A DNA stretch of 64,000 bases from Tubiluchus corallicola (GCA_030141605.1 JAQGDQ010000082.1:43501-107500), one strand, 5' to 3'. Positions 48,976 to 62,220 are shown, counted from the first letter of the stretch. Notes: generated by a model from the sequence alone, not told the origin. A program made the numbers and translations.

Positions 48976-49379
48976 AACATCGTGTACTGATTGAATGTTA
49001 GCTCAGCAAAGCTGCTAACTAGTTTGATCAGCAAAGAATGACTGGTTTTTTAAAGTGCGAACAAAATTCTTAATTTGTCTTGTTGGCGCACATTTGTATG
49101 AATACATTTAAATTTTTGTAGATCCAGCTTTACTACATTTTGGCAACTCATGTAAAAAGCAGATTTCCCGAGAAGGCATTCAGAAACATTTCCCATTTGG
49201 TTTACGTCCGTCGTCAGAAACCAGCCTTGGTGTAACCAGTCCTATTGCTAAACACGATTTAACTTCGTACGCCATAAACCGTTTAGCCTAGCAAGAAGCC
49301 AGTAATGTTGTGTTCAACAAAGCGCAGTTTAATAAAATAATGAACCATGTCGAACAAACCATTAATTTAACTGTGACAT

Positions 49380-49680
49380 CAATTGTTGCGGCAAGTGAAG
49401 TTTCTCGACTGACTGATTAATAATGGAAAGAATTTATTGGTCTCGCGATGCTTATATATTCCCCTGGATGGCACGGGTGTAGGGCAAGCGATGACGGATA
49501 GCACGCCTGCTTTTGAGAATGTTATTGAGGAAGCCGTTAACTGATGGATGTGTTGGACACGGTAAAGGCTGAACCTTGCGGCAGATTCTTGCATATTTTC
49601 TTGATGAAGCATTTTGACGGACGTGTTGGACACAGAGCGTGGCAAACTCAGAGATGTCAAATTATTTAAAACTAGTTCTG
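49380..49680 (-). repeat. LTR-like sequence (tentative)
   Basis: On the minus strand it shows two copies of GTGTCCAACAC(G/A)TCC(G/A)TCA, then GAATATATAAGCATC, then AATAAATTC, ending ACAATTGATGTCACA. A TATA box followed by AATAAA and a CA end is how a solo LTR looks, but no partner copy or TG start was fixed. Confidence 0.25.
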
Positions 49681-50236
49681 AGTCCTGTTTTTAGTGGAAC
49701 GTGAAATCACGTAAGTAGTAAATATGTTTATTTCTAAATACAGTACCAATGCAGACAATCCAGATTTGTCGACATTCCATGGTGTTTTTCAATGAGTTAG
49801 TGACGGGATGAGGCAAATGTGAACATTGTTCTCATTTACTAAGAGTAAGTGAATAGATTTGTTCTGCATAAAATTTGCCAGGTTACATAAGTTGTCGTCT
49901 TGTTCCACTTCTAATAATTACAGTCATAATCGTCAACGATGCATTTTAATGGCCGGGCAGATTATTCGGAAAACGCTAAAACGCATTGATTGTCCTATGT
50001 TTAAAGCGAAAGAAGACATGTGATAAATCTTTGTGCATGAAAACTAACCTGCTATTGCATCGCAAATTAAATTGACAAACACGTGAGGCTTGTGAGCATA
50101 CCTTTATTGAGGCACAAAGTGTTTCTTGGCTTGTGGGTATTTGCAGGGATAGCAAAAAATAGCGGTATTAATGAAGGTTTAACTGAATGACTCTCGCTGC
50201 GGTATGATTAATGAGTTCTTTCCAAATAATAGTAAG

Positions 50237-50720
50237 ATTCATTAAAGGGGAAGAAAAAGCAAATTTAAAGTATGTCCCAAAAAACTTCCCACACAAAATT
50301 ATATTACTTTGTTCTTACGCTAACCTGATTGAAAGACTTGTGTAACTAGAGAAGAAAAATATTCGCGCAACTTGGTAAGGCGGCACTTACATCCCAGGGT
50401 GCACCACTAATTCAGCAAAAATGCATTGTTAATCTTATGAACAATATAAAGTAACAAAACGTTTGCTTAGCTAGGGAAGAGTATGTTACGAATGCTCTGA
50501 ATATTTTTTCAAGCTCAATGCATTGCTATCTAAACTTGCTTCAAACTACTTATCGTCAAATGGCAGCGCCTAACGGTTACCGTAGGAGTTGAAATTTCAG
50601 TTTTTATACAGCGTCATCGCGAGTACAAGCTCTGTGTGCCGTAAGACAGTACATAGGAAATAGAAAATCTGACGACGAATTTTTTTTAGCTTTATGTGAG
50701 TAAATGTTTTTTCGTACTTT
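50237..50720 (+). repeat. Dispersed repeat family B, copy 3
   Basis: Starts TTAAAGGGGAAGAAAAAGC and shares blocks with 53155-53650 throughout: CACACAAA.TTAT, TGAAAGACTT.TGTAACTAGA, AATGGC.GC.CCTAACG, and GACGAATTTTT at the end. Confidence 0.7.
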
Positions 50721-53154
50721 GAGCAATGAGGGATTAATTAGCTACTAATTTTGTCGGAAAAATGTCGACTTCTAAACAACCTTCAATCTTGAAAGAAACT
50801 TCAAATCTCCATTTATCAAAAATTCATTTTATATCACTTTATAGATGCCACCTTTTCACGTAATGTTGCTCTGTTAGGCAAATACATATCGCTGTTTTTA
50901 ACAGTCAGAAACGCCTTTGTTTTACAGTTTATACTCCAACCAAATGCAGACAGCCATTTTTTGGCTTTTTGATAATTTTTTGAAAAAAGGAATTATCTTT
51001 CGATACAGCTTCTTGCGCGAATTGGAAATTCGTTGTACAATATTGTTAACGTGAACCGAATTTTTGCTTCTTTTACTTGAGCTCAATTTATTTCAGTTCA
51101 CAGGTTTCGATTTCCAAGAGTGTTTAGGGTTACTTCGTGTGGGAGAGCGTCAGAAATCAAGTGATATGTTTGCAACATCACAACCCGTTAACAACCTCGC
51201 TCGTGTTGAAGCAGGAGATTTTTTCGCTTCTCTAAGTGTAGGGTGCGTTCAGCTTTAAATCAGCTTAACTTCTGCACGCGTTAACGAATGTGGTTTAATG
51301 CAACTGTTGTGTATAGCAGCGAAATTTAAGCTGACAAGCAAATTTGCGACAATGAGTTTTTGATGATTGCGGGAGATTCAGAAAATTGTTGAAAATTGTA
51401 AGTAATTCGCTCCTGGTTAGTAATTCAGTATTCGTGTATGGTTATACACCATATAATTATTGTTATTTCCTTGATTCGGGCCACCAAGTTTTACATTTAA
51501 CTATATTTTAACACCATTTAATTAATGCGTTCTTTTTCATTGACTGGATTGTTTTACTAATTTGTAATGTTGGAGATAAATACATCAGGAAAACAGAACT
51601 GCGTCTATTATGTAAAATTCATTAGGTTTTCGCATGTGAGCGGACTCGAGGGGACGGCGAGTGAGTATCCTCCCCTCCAAAAAAGTCCACTCCATATTGG
51701 CAAATGCCAGAAAAAATAAATGCATTTGAGCAAAGTGTGTGGATACATATGAATAAATGATAGATGAAAATCGACTTCAATTTTCCAAAATTTACGAAAA
51801 ACGATCCGTGTTTTCATTGTTTTGTGAAACGTCTACAGATTCTCGCTATCGACTCTGACTGTTGATTTTTATTTTTAGACCTATTTAGGAATTTCATCAG
51901 ATTGTAAACGAGATTTATGGATTCCGACTTGTACAAGCAAATTTTTTTTAAAAATTACTATTATGACTTTTCACCGCAGATGGCGCCACAGTATTGTGTA
52001 ATAAACAGCATAGACCTAACTTTGTTTTTTATATTTTCGCACACACGTTACCGCAACATCATCTAGGGAAACCTGGAAAAGAGCGACGATATTCCCAGCT
52101 CAGTAGGATTAAGTTTTGTTCATAACTCAGTTAAATGACTCTCTGATAAACTTGATGATGAATGGGTTTCTCCAAAATGATTGTGAAGATTCTGCCGTTT
52201 GCGTAGTGATAATAAATTGCATTCTAACGATATTGTGTCAAGGTTAGTTGCAAAGTTATTCATGCGAAGCAAAGCATGTGTAGACAGGGTCGGTTGCCAT
52301 TGCAAAACATCGGCGAACAACATATAAGCATGTTATTTTATATTATTATGTCTTTGTCTCTGTTTCCTTGTGCTAGTGATATTTCGAGTATTGTTGCAAT
52401 TTTGTAATGTATTTGTCTGTTATAAAACATGTGACACATTTACGCGCCGGAAGCTCAAGGTTTAACTCCATAAAATGTTTGTTTCCTGCATATAACAATA
52501 CTGCGGTAGCCCAGGAAATATTTTTAATAATACAGTCACTACAGCAAACCTATATCAGCCTTAATCAGATGAAATTTGGTGAAGGTTTTTTTACTAGGGC
52601 TTAATACCGATGTTGAGGGTTGTGGCAGTAATGGAATCTTACTCATTATCAAATATAACCTGCTAAAATGAGACAACAAAGCACCAGTGAATCGTTGCTG
52701 AACAAAACAAACTATGTAACTATGGCAAAACGAAAGATATCCAGATACCATTTTTGTGGCAATTACCCATCCGTTTACGTACCGTTGTTTAACTTCTTAG
52801 TCCAGCAAGAACCGTGACCACTAAGCTATTCACCTCATAAGTTGCAGAAAAATTGTTTATCAAGAAACTCTGTAAAAATCATTGCTGACCAGCCACATAT
52901 GATGCTCAGAGACGTTTTAAAGTTCTCAGAGGATTTCTTAGAGATGTTACAATTGTTCTGCGGACTGCATGTCGTCAGCGAGTAGATTTCCTCTTATATA
53001 ATACGTGTTTACGTTGATTAATAGTATCTCTAGGCGAATCTTTCTTTCACAACATTACGCAACAGTTAGATTATCAGCCATATCATGATCACTGGGATTA
53101 AATTCCACACAAGTCATTTGGTGCATTGCATGATTTTTATAATGTTGCAAATTG
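50721..53154. other. Non-coding region
   Basis: No gene recognised. A CTCF-like motif is at 51974-51988. Confidence 0.3.
51974..51988 (+). promoter_or_regulatory. CTCF-like motif
   Basis: CCGCAGATGGCGCCA matches the conserved core (C-x-C-x-A-G-R-T-G-G-C-G-C) of bilaterian CTCF sites. Single-site match by eye; occupancy unknown. Confidence 0.3.
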
Positions 53155-53650
53155 CTAATTAAAGTGGAAGAAAAAGAATTTTAAAGACTAGCCCAAAAAC
53201 TATCCACACAAAGTTATACTACTTAGTTACCCTTACCGATTTGAAAGACTTTTGTAACTAGAAAAGAACATTCTGTTCGCGCTAATTGGTAAAATGTCAC
53301 AAACTCACTTTCCCAGAGTGCATCACTGATTCACCAAAAACGCCTTTTTAATCTTATTGACAAGGTAAAGTAAGTTATCCTTTTGCTTAGTTAGTGATGT
53401 GTTCTGACGTGAGCCGTGCTAAGAACGTTCTGATTATTTTTTCACATTTTGCGCAATGTTATATAAACTGGTTCCAACAACTTACCGTCAAAATGGCTGC
53501 ACCTAACGTTTGTCGCGAAAGTTCAAATTTACAAGTTTTATATAGCATTGCTGCTAACGCAAGCTCCGTGCACAATAAAACAACATGTAAATGAGATAAA
53601 ATGTCAAGACGAATTTTTCTAGTTTTATGCAAGTAAAGGGTTTCTTGTGA
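53155..53650 (+). repeat. Dispersed repeat family B, copy 4
   Basis: The best counterpart of 33640-34110 reversed: GCGCAATGTTAT.TAAACT, TCAAAATGGCT.C.CCTAA, AAATTTACAAGTTTTATA and GTGCACAATAA.ACA.CATGTAA. The 5' end is GTGGAAGAAAAAG. Confidence 0.7.
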
Positions 53651-53879
53651 TTTAAAAGAAAAGATAACGTGCAGAGATGACATTCATGTACATTAGACGT
53701 TCCATTGCTGTAGTGCAGAAGTAGCAATACTTAAACACCATTATTTTTGTTCGTGTTAGTTTAATACGAACTTTGCTTAATAAGTTTAATTATCGTGTTA
53801 TAAAAAGTTTATATGTGAAGAAGGCCTCCATTTAAGTCAGCAGCATTTTGCCAATTGATGAAAACATTTTAAAAAATTA

Positions 53880-53975
53880 AAAATTTTCTTTTCTAGTTAC
53901 ATAAGTCTTCTAGTAGGTAAGCGAAAAGCTAGGTAATAATAAGTAATAGTAATATTTAACATTGCCTTTTCTTCC
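53880..53975 (-). repeat. Dispersed repeat family B, copy 5 (5' fragment, inverted)
   Basis: TTTTCTTTTCTAGTTACATAAGTC through ATTTAACATTGCCTTTTCTTCC matches the 5' end of copy 1 (31430-31530) in the same orientation. It faces copy 4 about 230 bases away, as an inverted pair. Confidence 0.55.
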
Positions 53976-54187
53976 TCTGATTTACGTTGTGTGCAGGTGA
54001 CGTCATGTAACGGCGCTGTCGAAACAGTATTGCGGGAGATTTAAAATGAAGGCAAACAAAAATTCCTTTCTACGCGAGTACGATATGCGCATAAAATTGC
54101 TGTAAATTAATATAATTTTTTAAAGCTATTTTTCTGAAACCTACTTCAGGTACCCCTTTTCTTGTCCTTTAAGACTTCTTTAGAGCC

Positions 54188-55940
54188 TATTTACAAGGTG
54201 CGTTATTGACGCATACGTCAAAAACACACCATATAAACTGTCCATGCGATGCGAATCTATGACTCATGCGTTAGACGCATGCATAAGACGCATGTTCTAA
54301 TTTCTTGTGACATCGCAAGCAGGACGCAAGAACCAGATCAATCAGAAAAGTGAGATGGGTCACATGAACGCCGGGTGGCGTGGGTTGTCATTGTTAGCAG
54401 CATTTTGGGGCAGGGAAACAGTCTTGACATTTTGACAGCATGGCGTTGCAACTAGACTTGCAAAGCAAGGAGGCCACTATGGAATTGACTGACGATTTAC
54501 TGTGAATAAAAAACAATAGTCCCTATGACTTCTACTGTTTTAACAGATTTTAAGTTGGTCTCTCATGGCTGGCTAGTTTCTCATTCAAATTTGTTTATTT
54601 TTTCGTGAAATATATTTTCTTAATATCCTTCACCATGAGAGATACTATAGTTTTCTTGAGCTAACGTTTGCGTGTTGATCCCATGGCAGCCTGCTGTAAA
54701 ATGACCCCATGACGCACGAGCAAGACGCATCGTGTAAACAGATTCACCCTTGCGTCTGACTCATGCGTCAAAACACGATGCGTCCTAGTCGTACGGCATA
54801 GCTTTTCGCATACGTCTTGGACCGTTTGTACGCAAGGGCGAAGCTGTTTACATGATGCGTTTTGTTCGTACGACCTGGACATGGCTGCCACGGAGTCAAT
54901 ACCTAAACGACGGCTGAGAAAATTGCCTTGGTCTTTTCTTGTAGGCCTACTCCTTGAAAAGGTCACACCAAGAGTTAAACTTCTCAAATTAATAAACGAA
55001 TTTCCGAATTTATGCTGCAGAACGTTTACTTTTGACCTTTCGTTTTTCGACATCAGACCTGAACTGCCCCTTATTGTGTGCATCTCTAAGGATGTCTGTT
55101 AGGTTCGGAAAATGTCATTATTAAGAAAACAAAGAAGAACGGATTTTTTAAATAAAATAAAAAATGTATTTTGTTATTTTTATTTTTTCTGTCGTTGTGT
55201 TGCTGCCCACGGTTACTGTGTCAAATTTAGGTTGGTTTTATGCGCTATCTGTTCACTGTGTTTGTGCAGCGTTTCTAATAGGAGTAAACTGCACATAGAA
55301 ACATGTATGTGCGTTTATTACGATGTGTGGTATTTTTGCAGATAAACTAGCAAAGTAGTGTTACAAAAGAATCAAAGCAAAACTGTCTTGGCAAAACTGC
55401 CTATTCTTTCACATAATAAAAATCACCATGTTCTAAATAACTATTTTTCTGCTTGTAAATTGGCACTACCAAAATAAAAACTCCGTGGTTTAAAAAATAA
55501 TTATTAATTTAAATCGCAATGAATAATGAATTTAAAAATGCCCATTTTCCAACCCTAATGATTGATTTATAAAAAACACAAAACTTTAAAAATTAATAAA
55601 CTCAAATCCCACCGTCCGCTGTTTAAATTCATGTCATTGTTGCCTGTTTGCTTTATAAGCCTACACTCCCCTACAGGCGATACTACGCTGTTAAAGACAC
55701 TGTTTTTTCTTTCGTGAAAGTGTAGCACATCCATGACCCAATCTCACCTTTCTGGCTTGGTCTGGTTTTTGCGTCCTGTTTATGATGTCATAAGAAAGTA
55801 GAACATACCTCTTGCGCGTGCGTCTATCTCATGAGTCACAAATTGCGTCCTAAGTACAATTTGCACCCTGAGTTTTGTACGTATTTGTTTTGCGTTCGAC
55901 TCATGCTACAGACGTAAGCAAAAATCACACCACGTAAATA
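54188..55940. mobile_element. Non-autonomous DNA element with inverted repeats of about 190 bp and GACGCA motifs
   Basis: 54188-54375 and 55740-55940 are inverted copies. Both contain TATTTAC..GGTG, TGACTCATG, TTCTTRTGACATC, CAGGACGCAA.AACCAGA and GTGAGAT.GGTCA. GACGCA or its complement recurs many times near both ends and again at 54710-54790, like subterminal transposase-binding sites. Interior frames are short: 54440-54505 (22 codons including stop, ATG start) and 54881-55102 (73 codons, starts MAATESIPKRRLRKLPWS). Neither resembles a known transposase. Confidence 0.65.
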
Positions 55941-57861
55941 TGATTTAGCGGCAGAGTAGCAGTAATTGCAGCAGTAACACTTACCCTGTAAAGCGCTAAT
56001 GAATGGTAACTTTAAACATTTTAATAGATATTCGTTACTTATACTTTTATATCGTCCGTTCATTCGGTCACAGTACAGACCTAATGACGTCATTGTGCGC
56101 TCACAATTTGTGCTTAGTTTACTATTAATTAGAGTAATATTAGACCGCTGCGTACTACTGCTCCCAGCGAAGCGGTAATAACGATAATTATTGCAAATTT
56201 GCCATAACGACGTTACAATAAAATTTATTATTGTCTTGATTAAAATGTCATCCTTGACAACGCTTTGTAATTAATCAACTTAATTACGCCAATAAATCAT
56301 GATAATTCGAAAATTGAGTCAGTCATAGAGTTACAAACATGGGATGCGAATGAACAATTAATTTTTACAAACGACTTATGGTTTAAGGGCAAAAAATATT
56401 AAGAAGTGCTACAGTAAACAATGAAAACTACACGAAGTTTGTGTAGAGACGAAATAGTATTCATTTTGATTTGTTTGTTTTCGTTACGGTAAAAAAGAAC
56501 TCATAAGGTACAGAGAGGAATAAGGTAGTGGCATTGGTTAAAAATGTGCTTGGCCGATCTGCGATGTTCACTGTGACAGAGCGTGTCAGGGGGTAAAATA
56601 AAAAGCACTGTAAGTAAAACTGGCATTGAAACATAGACCTACACTACATATTATTTGAGAGCATGCATATATTTAAAGCAAATATGTGTACACGTTGCAG
56701 TTTCCTTAAAGTTACTCGTACCAGGCCTTCGCTATTTGTGCGTAATGCGCGACTTATTCCTCAACTTTACACCAAAATTTACAGTTTGACTAAACAATAA
56801 CAAACAACTAAAATAAAGACTTTTTGTTAAGAAACACCTGCAGCTTATATCGGTTATATCTTTGTGCCAGCCTTGTGGCGGCAGTTGAACGATACATTTA
56901 ATCTATCACCGAATCATAGGTTTGATTGTTACAAGCGAAGAACGACGAAATGAAGAACTTCATTGAAATGGGTGTCTCATTTCTGAGGGGTAACTCACAT
57001 TGCTGCCAATTTCGTCTGTAGTAGAGTCTGTTTCCACTTGCAATGTAAAAATAGCCGCTGGTTTTTCTCGTTTCGTTTCCATTACGTATCGTTTACGCCA
57101 CTCACCCTAAACCTCAATGTAAACTAACATGGTGCTAACATTATACCAGAAGCTTCTCTTAGAGAACTTTTTGCACGGATGACGACTCGTGAAGATACAC
57201 AGTCTAATCAAAAACTTATTGAACCATATTTTTGTGTTCCAGTGTCGTGACTGAAGGAATTAATAAAGCATTTAATAAGTGGAATTACTGTATAACTTAG
57301 AGGAATGTACACCTAGAGTAGATATGTATATAGGTGTCCGACGAATAGGGTATACCATTCGTCGGATACCACATTCTTCAAATTTTGGATGTCTGATCAC
57401 GAAACGTGCAACATTGTGTAAATAAAATAATGCTTTTGTCTTTATTCTTTTAGATATGGTATAAAAGTCTGCATTGAAATTGAATTTGAGCAAACAAGTT
57501 AAGATTGGTCAAGTATCGGCGCGAAATATCACTAACCAATTAATCATTTATTATGGAATTTAATTTAGCAAATGCCGGTTACGACATTCTGGTTTTAAGG
57601 CACGCAGTCGTGATCGAGTTTAAATTCAACTCAATGATAATTTGTTACCAATTAGTACGCTAAGGCGGATGAGTGCACAACAAGCCCTGGTTTTCTAAAT
57701 AAGTAGAAATTTGTCCATATACAAATACAAATTGCCTAATACAAATGCACAATGTCCAAGATTAAGAGCGCCTTATTCTTGTTCTGAAGCTTAATAGGTA
57801 ATTTCTTCTCCTCAAATACAATCAGGAATCAGCCCATTATTGCGTTGGGATTTTTTAAATG
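55941..57861. other. Non-coding region
   Basis: No gene recognised. Contains a CRE palindrome at 56085-56092 and the hairpin at 57333-57370. Confidence 0.3.
57333..57370. repeat. Strong hairpin (14-bp arms, 10-base loop)
   Basis: GGTGTCCGACGAAT and ATTCGTCGGATACC pair at 13 of 14 positions around AGGGTATACC, which is itself partly self-complementary. Confidence 0.8.
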
Positions 57862-58632
57862 ACGCAAAAGTCGCTAAGATTGGTGACAATGGGCTAAGAT
57901 GTGATGACTGTGGGCTAAGACATAGAGACAATGGGTTATGATTTGATGACAATTAGCGAACATTTGGTGACAATGGGTTAAGATGTAATGACAATTGGCT
58001 AACGTGTGATGACAGTGGGTTATAATGTGATAACAATTGGCAAAGGTGTGATGACAATGGGTTAAGATGTAATGATAATTGGCTAAGGTGTGATGACAGT
58101 GGGTTATAATGTGAAAACAATTGGCAAAGGTCTGATGACAATGGGTTAAGATGTAATGACAATTGGCTAAGGTGTGATGACAGTGGGTTAAGATACGATA
58201 ACAATTGGCAAAGGTGTGATGACAATGGGTTAAGATGTAATGACAATTAGCTATGGTACGATGACAGTGGGTTAAGATGTGATGACTGTGGGCTAAGACT
58301 TAGAGACAATGGGTTATGATTTGATGACAATTAGCTAACATTTGGTGACAATGGGTTAAGATGTAATGACAATTGGCTAAGGTGTGATGACGGTGGGTTA
58401 TAATGTGAAAACAATTGGCAAAGGTCTGATGACAATGGGTTAAGATGTAATGACAATTGGCAAAGGTGTGATGACAATGGGTTAAGATGTAATGACAATT
58501 AGCTATGGTACGATGACAGTGGGTTAAGATGTGAAAACAATATGCTAAGATGTGATGACAAATGGCCTAAAATGTGATGACAATTACTTAAAAAATTGTG
58601 ACAAACAGGCTAAAACTTGGTGACAATGGCAG
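57862..58632. repeat. 21-bp minisatellite with higher-order structure
   Basis: About 36 copies of a 21-bp unit (consensus near GGGTTAAGATGTAATGACAA plus T). Unit types alternate GGGTTA.. and TGGCTA/TGGCAA.., giving 42-bp and 84-bp sub-periods. A block starting at 57901 recurs from 58279, exactly 18 units (378 bp) later. Since 21 is divisible by 3 it stays open on the minus strand as a 7-residue peptide repeat (LNPLSSH-like), which I regard as incidental. Confidence 0.93.
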
Positions 58633-59679
58633 AAAATAGCGGTTTAAAGTTGCAGCTGTCTGTTGAAATTGCAAATAACCGATAAACACTTTAATTTTTC
58701 ACTTGCAAAAACGACTTTTCAATTTGACTTTTAAGCGTGCTCCCAGACACTACTGGCTACTTATCATTACCAACTGACAGCCTAGTCTTTTACACGCAAA
58801 TGGGAATTTTTGTTCCATTTTTCATGTCGTTCTACGAAACTCGAGCGCTGCCTGACTAATCTAATTACAGCGATTATCAAATTACCTGAATTTAGAATAG
58901 AAGCCTTTTTGTTTGATGCAAAAATTGACGAGCGAACACTTAAACCACGGAAGGATCGATATAAACTTGTCAAACACAGATTTCTTCACAGCAAAAAGCT
59001 AAAAAAATTAAAATAAGAACTGTCGTTATTGTTTGAAAGCATAAAAGCTTTAACAACTTATAAGTGCACGGGAAATTTGAAATAAAAGCTTAAGAGATGA
59101 AATTATGATGGCATGGCCGTCAGAAACACTTTGTATTGAAAGTGTGTCACGAAAGTTGTCTGCAATGTATGATGGTGCCATCTGTCAGGCGAAAATAGAA
59201 ATATGAAACAGTAACTATTTTTCGACAATTTCCAGGACATAACATTACGTTAATAAAGCTGAAAATGGTTTTGCAAGACTTCAGAAGTGCATTAGTGGTA
59301 GTAACATGAGAGGATGCACTGGGCTTATCCGTATACAGATTTATTTGTGAATAAAAGATGGTTTTCATCGAAAACTATGATTTCGCATTAGTTAGCCTAA
59401 TTAGATGAAGAATAATTAGAAACAGTAACGTCTTGGGATGAAAAAGGGGTGCCAGGCGTATAAATGAGTTACATTAAAGAATGATAAGGATAACATAAAT
59501 AAAAAGTTGAGAACACTAATTTAAAAGATAATCAACTGTAAATCATGAATTTTTCGATTGATTGTTCTGCATTCTCGTGAGAGTATTCTGTCACAGATTA
59601 CTAAAACTATGTAGCTAAGATCTCTGAAGCAAAAATGAAAGAAAATCGGTGATATTTACTAGTGCGCGAATAAGTGAAT
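58633..59679. other. Non-coding region
   Basis: No gene or repeat recognised. Confidence 0.3.
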
Positions 59680-60090
<411 letters not shown>

Positions 60091-60490
60091 GGGAGGGAGT
60101 AGGAGAGAGAGGTTCAACTTCACACAGGGTGCTCAGTTTGGGTTAAGAGACGACAAATAATTGCTTCATACATGATTTATTACAAAATTCCCCAGAACTT
60201 TCATCAATTTTAACCACACGTTGACAAGCAAACAGATGCTCGCTATTTTATTAACCGCTCAAAATCCTTAGCATAAACAACTTTGGGTGCGCCACTATTA
60301 AGCGGCTACTAAAAAGTTGAACACTGTTCGACAAAGCCAAGAGGCAGATAGGAGACCAAACATTAGCACAGTCTATTTAATAGGAAATTGATTAGAACCA
60401 CAAGATTGTTAAAATATGCAAGTTTCCACATTTCATCAAATAAATAAAAGTACTTTTATCGCCTTAACGCAAAAAAATTAATTGAAAAAT

Positions 60491-60732
60491 TTATCCGTTT
60501 GCTGTTAAAATAATCGTATTTGCCTGGTATGCGCTTACAGCACTCATGGTTTTTCCAAACCCAATGGTAAACCCAGCTGAGTTGTTGGCAAGTTTCTGAG
60601 TTAAGCAGCTTTCTATCTGTAGAACTGTTAATATTTGCTGTGCCTGATTTAAGCTTTTAGTGATTTCTGGCGTGTAAATTTCTTTGATGTTATCAAAGTA
60701 AGTCTCTTTATTTGGTGGTTCCGTCAAATATG
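60491..60732 (-). CDS. Unrecognised terminal-exon-like ORF
   Basis: On the minus strand, an acceptor-like GATGCTGCAG ends at 60733. It is followed by 80 open codons (AYLTEPPNKETYFDNIKEIY first, GKTMSAVSAYQANTII near the end) to TAA. Composition is varied and protein-like rather than repeat-driven. There is no ATG at the start, which fits a last exon, but no upstream exon was found. I do not recognise a family; it may equally be chance. Confidence 0.2.
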
Positions 60733-62029
60733 CTGCAGCATCGTTAATTCGTTACATAGGGCTGTTTGAGGGGGAAGGCTTTTCCTGGGAAAATCGTGAG
60801 AATAGGAAATAGTGTGGGATATTTCAACCCTTAAAATCACAGAAAAGATAAGATACTGCAGTGACTACTTATACTTGTATTACCAAAATAAACGCTAATT
60901 TTACTCAACATTATAAAGAAACTATATCCAGTTTTGGAAAATATTGTTTTTAAGGGTGACTCGCATTAAAGAATTATTATTTTGGATGCCTAATTCTGTT
61001 GATTTTCTGTCGTTGCACGCTCCCAGCATAGCATACTTAGATGGGCAACATCACCTGCTTCTCGAAAAACATATTGCACAGAAAATAAGTGATGTACCCG
61101 CCTGATTCGGATAATTCAACCTAGTAATGACGTTAGAGCAGCCGCGTAAACCCGTGTTAACCCAACCAACAGTGAACTTGAAACTTGAAACTGTAACTTA
61201 AAGTTTCTCGAGAGTCAAAGTCACGCAGCAGGGTCGTTCTTAATTTTCGCGTTTGCGAATGTGTGCGAGGCATTTATATCAGATTCCAGCTGTGACGTCA
61301 TTACCAGCTACCTTAACAAACTACAATAAGTTTCTAAGTATATGTTTAATTATGGGAAGCTTTATGACAATTATTATTATAGGTAATCATAGAATTCATA
61401 TTTCAGACTTTAAAGCCAAAATGTGTCTGGTGCAAAAGAAACTAAAACTACGAGTGCAGTAGGGGTGCATAAAAACAGAAGTAATAAAGTAAAAATGATT
61501 ATAAGCTACAACATAATACTCCACCTAAAAATCTAAAGCACACTTTTACAAATACAATCTCATATAAAATAATACATATCATAGAGCCAATATACACATG
61601 TAATTTGACATAAACACAAAGCCATCTCACGCTACAATTAAACATTCGAACAGTACAATAATTTGTGTTTATGATATGTACTGTTTATTACAGTAAACCG
61701 TTAGAAACATGAATATACAGGATAGAGTGCAAATAACTTCCTGTTTGGCCTTTACCTAGCTTTTCTTCCACGGCCATTTACGATGTTATAAGACGTCTAT
61801 GTTAATTTTAAGTCTTTTAATCTGTTTTTTTATGGTTGGTTTTGTGTGAAACATACGACCTGATAATCTACATGATGCTTATGAATTCTGCCTAAGATAT
61901 CCTTCTGTGGGACGAATATACAACGCTAATTACAGGTCTTTCGGGAGCCTTCATTAGCTATCTTAATGACTACTAAAGTTGTCCGTGTCAGATGTTTACT
62001 TAATTAGTCACAATGTTCCTTGTTTCTTG
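60733..62029. other. Non-coding region
   Basis: No gene recognised. A CRE palindrome lies at 61293-61300. Confidence 0.3.
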
Positions 62030-62220
62030 CTTTTTTCCTTCTTACTTTCTTCCTTTCTTTCTTCCTTCTTTTTCTTTCCCTTTCCCTTTCTTCCTACCAA
62101 TATTCGTTCTCCTTTTTCTCTTTGCCTTTCTTTTCTTTTTCTTCTCTTTTCTCTTCTCTTCTCCTTTCTTCTCTTCTTTCTCTTCCTTTCCTTTCCTTTC
62201 CTTTCCTTCACTTCCCCTCT
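62030..62220. repeat. Pyrimidine-rich (CTTTC)n tract
   Basis: Almost pure T/C on the + strand, with CTTTC, TTCTC and TTTCC units. Open frames in both strands are compositional. Confidence 0.85.

Noticed and set aside
57953-58246. 97-codon LNPLSSHL-type repeat protein
   Set aside because: The unit length is divisible by three, so any open unit stays open; no start context or splice sites support it.
57862-58632. CRISPR-like regular repeats
   Set aside because: The units are contiguous 21-mers with no unique spacers, in an animal genome; this is a minisatellite.
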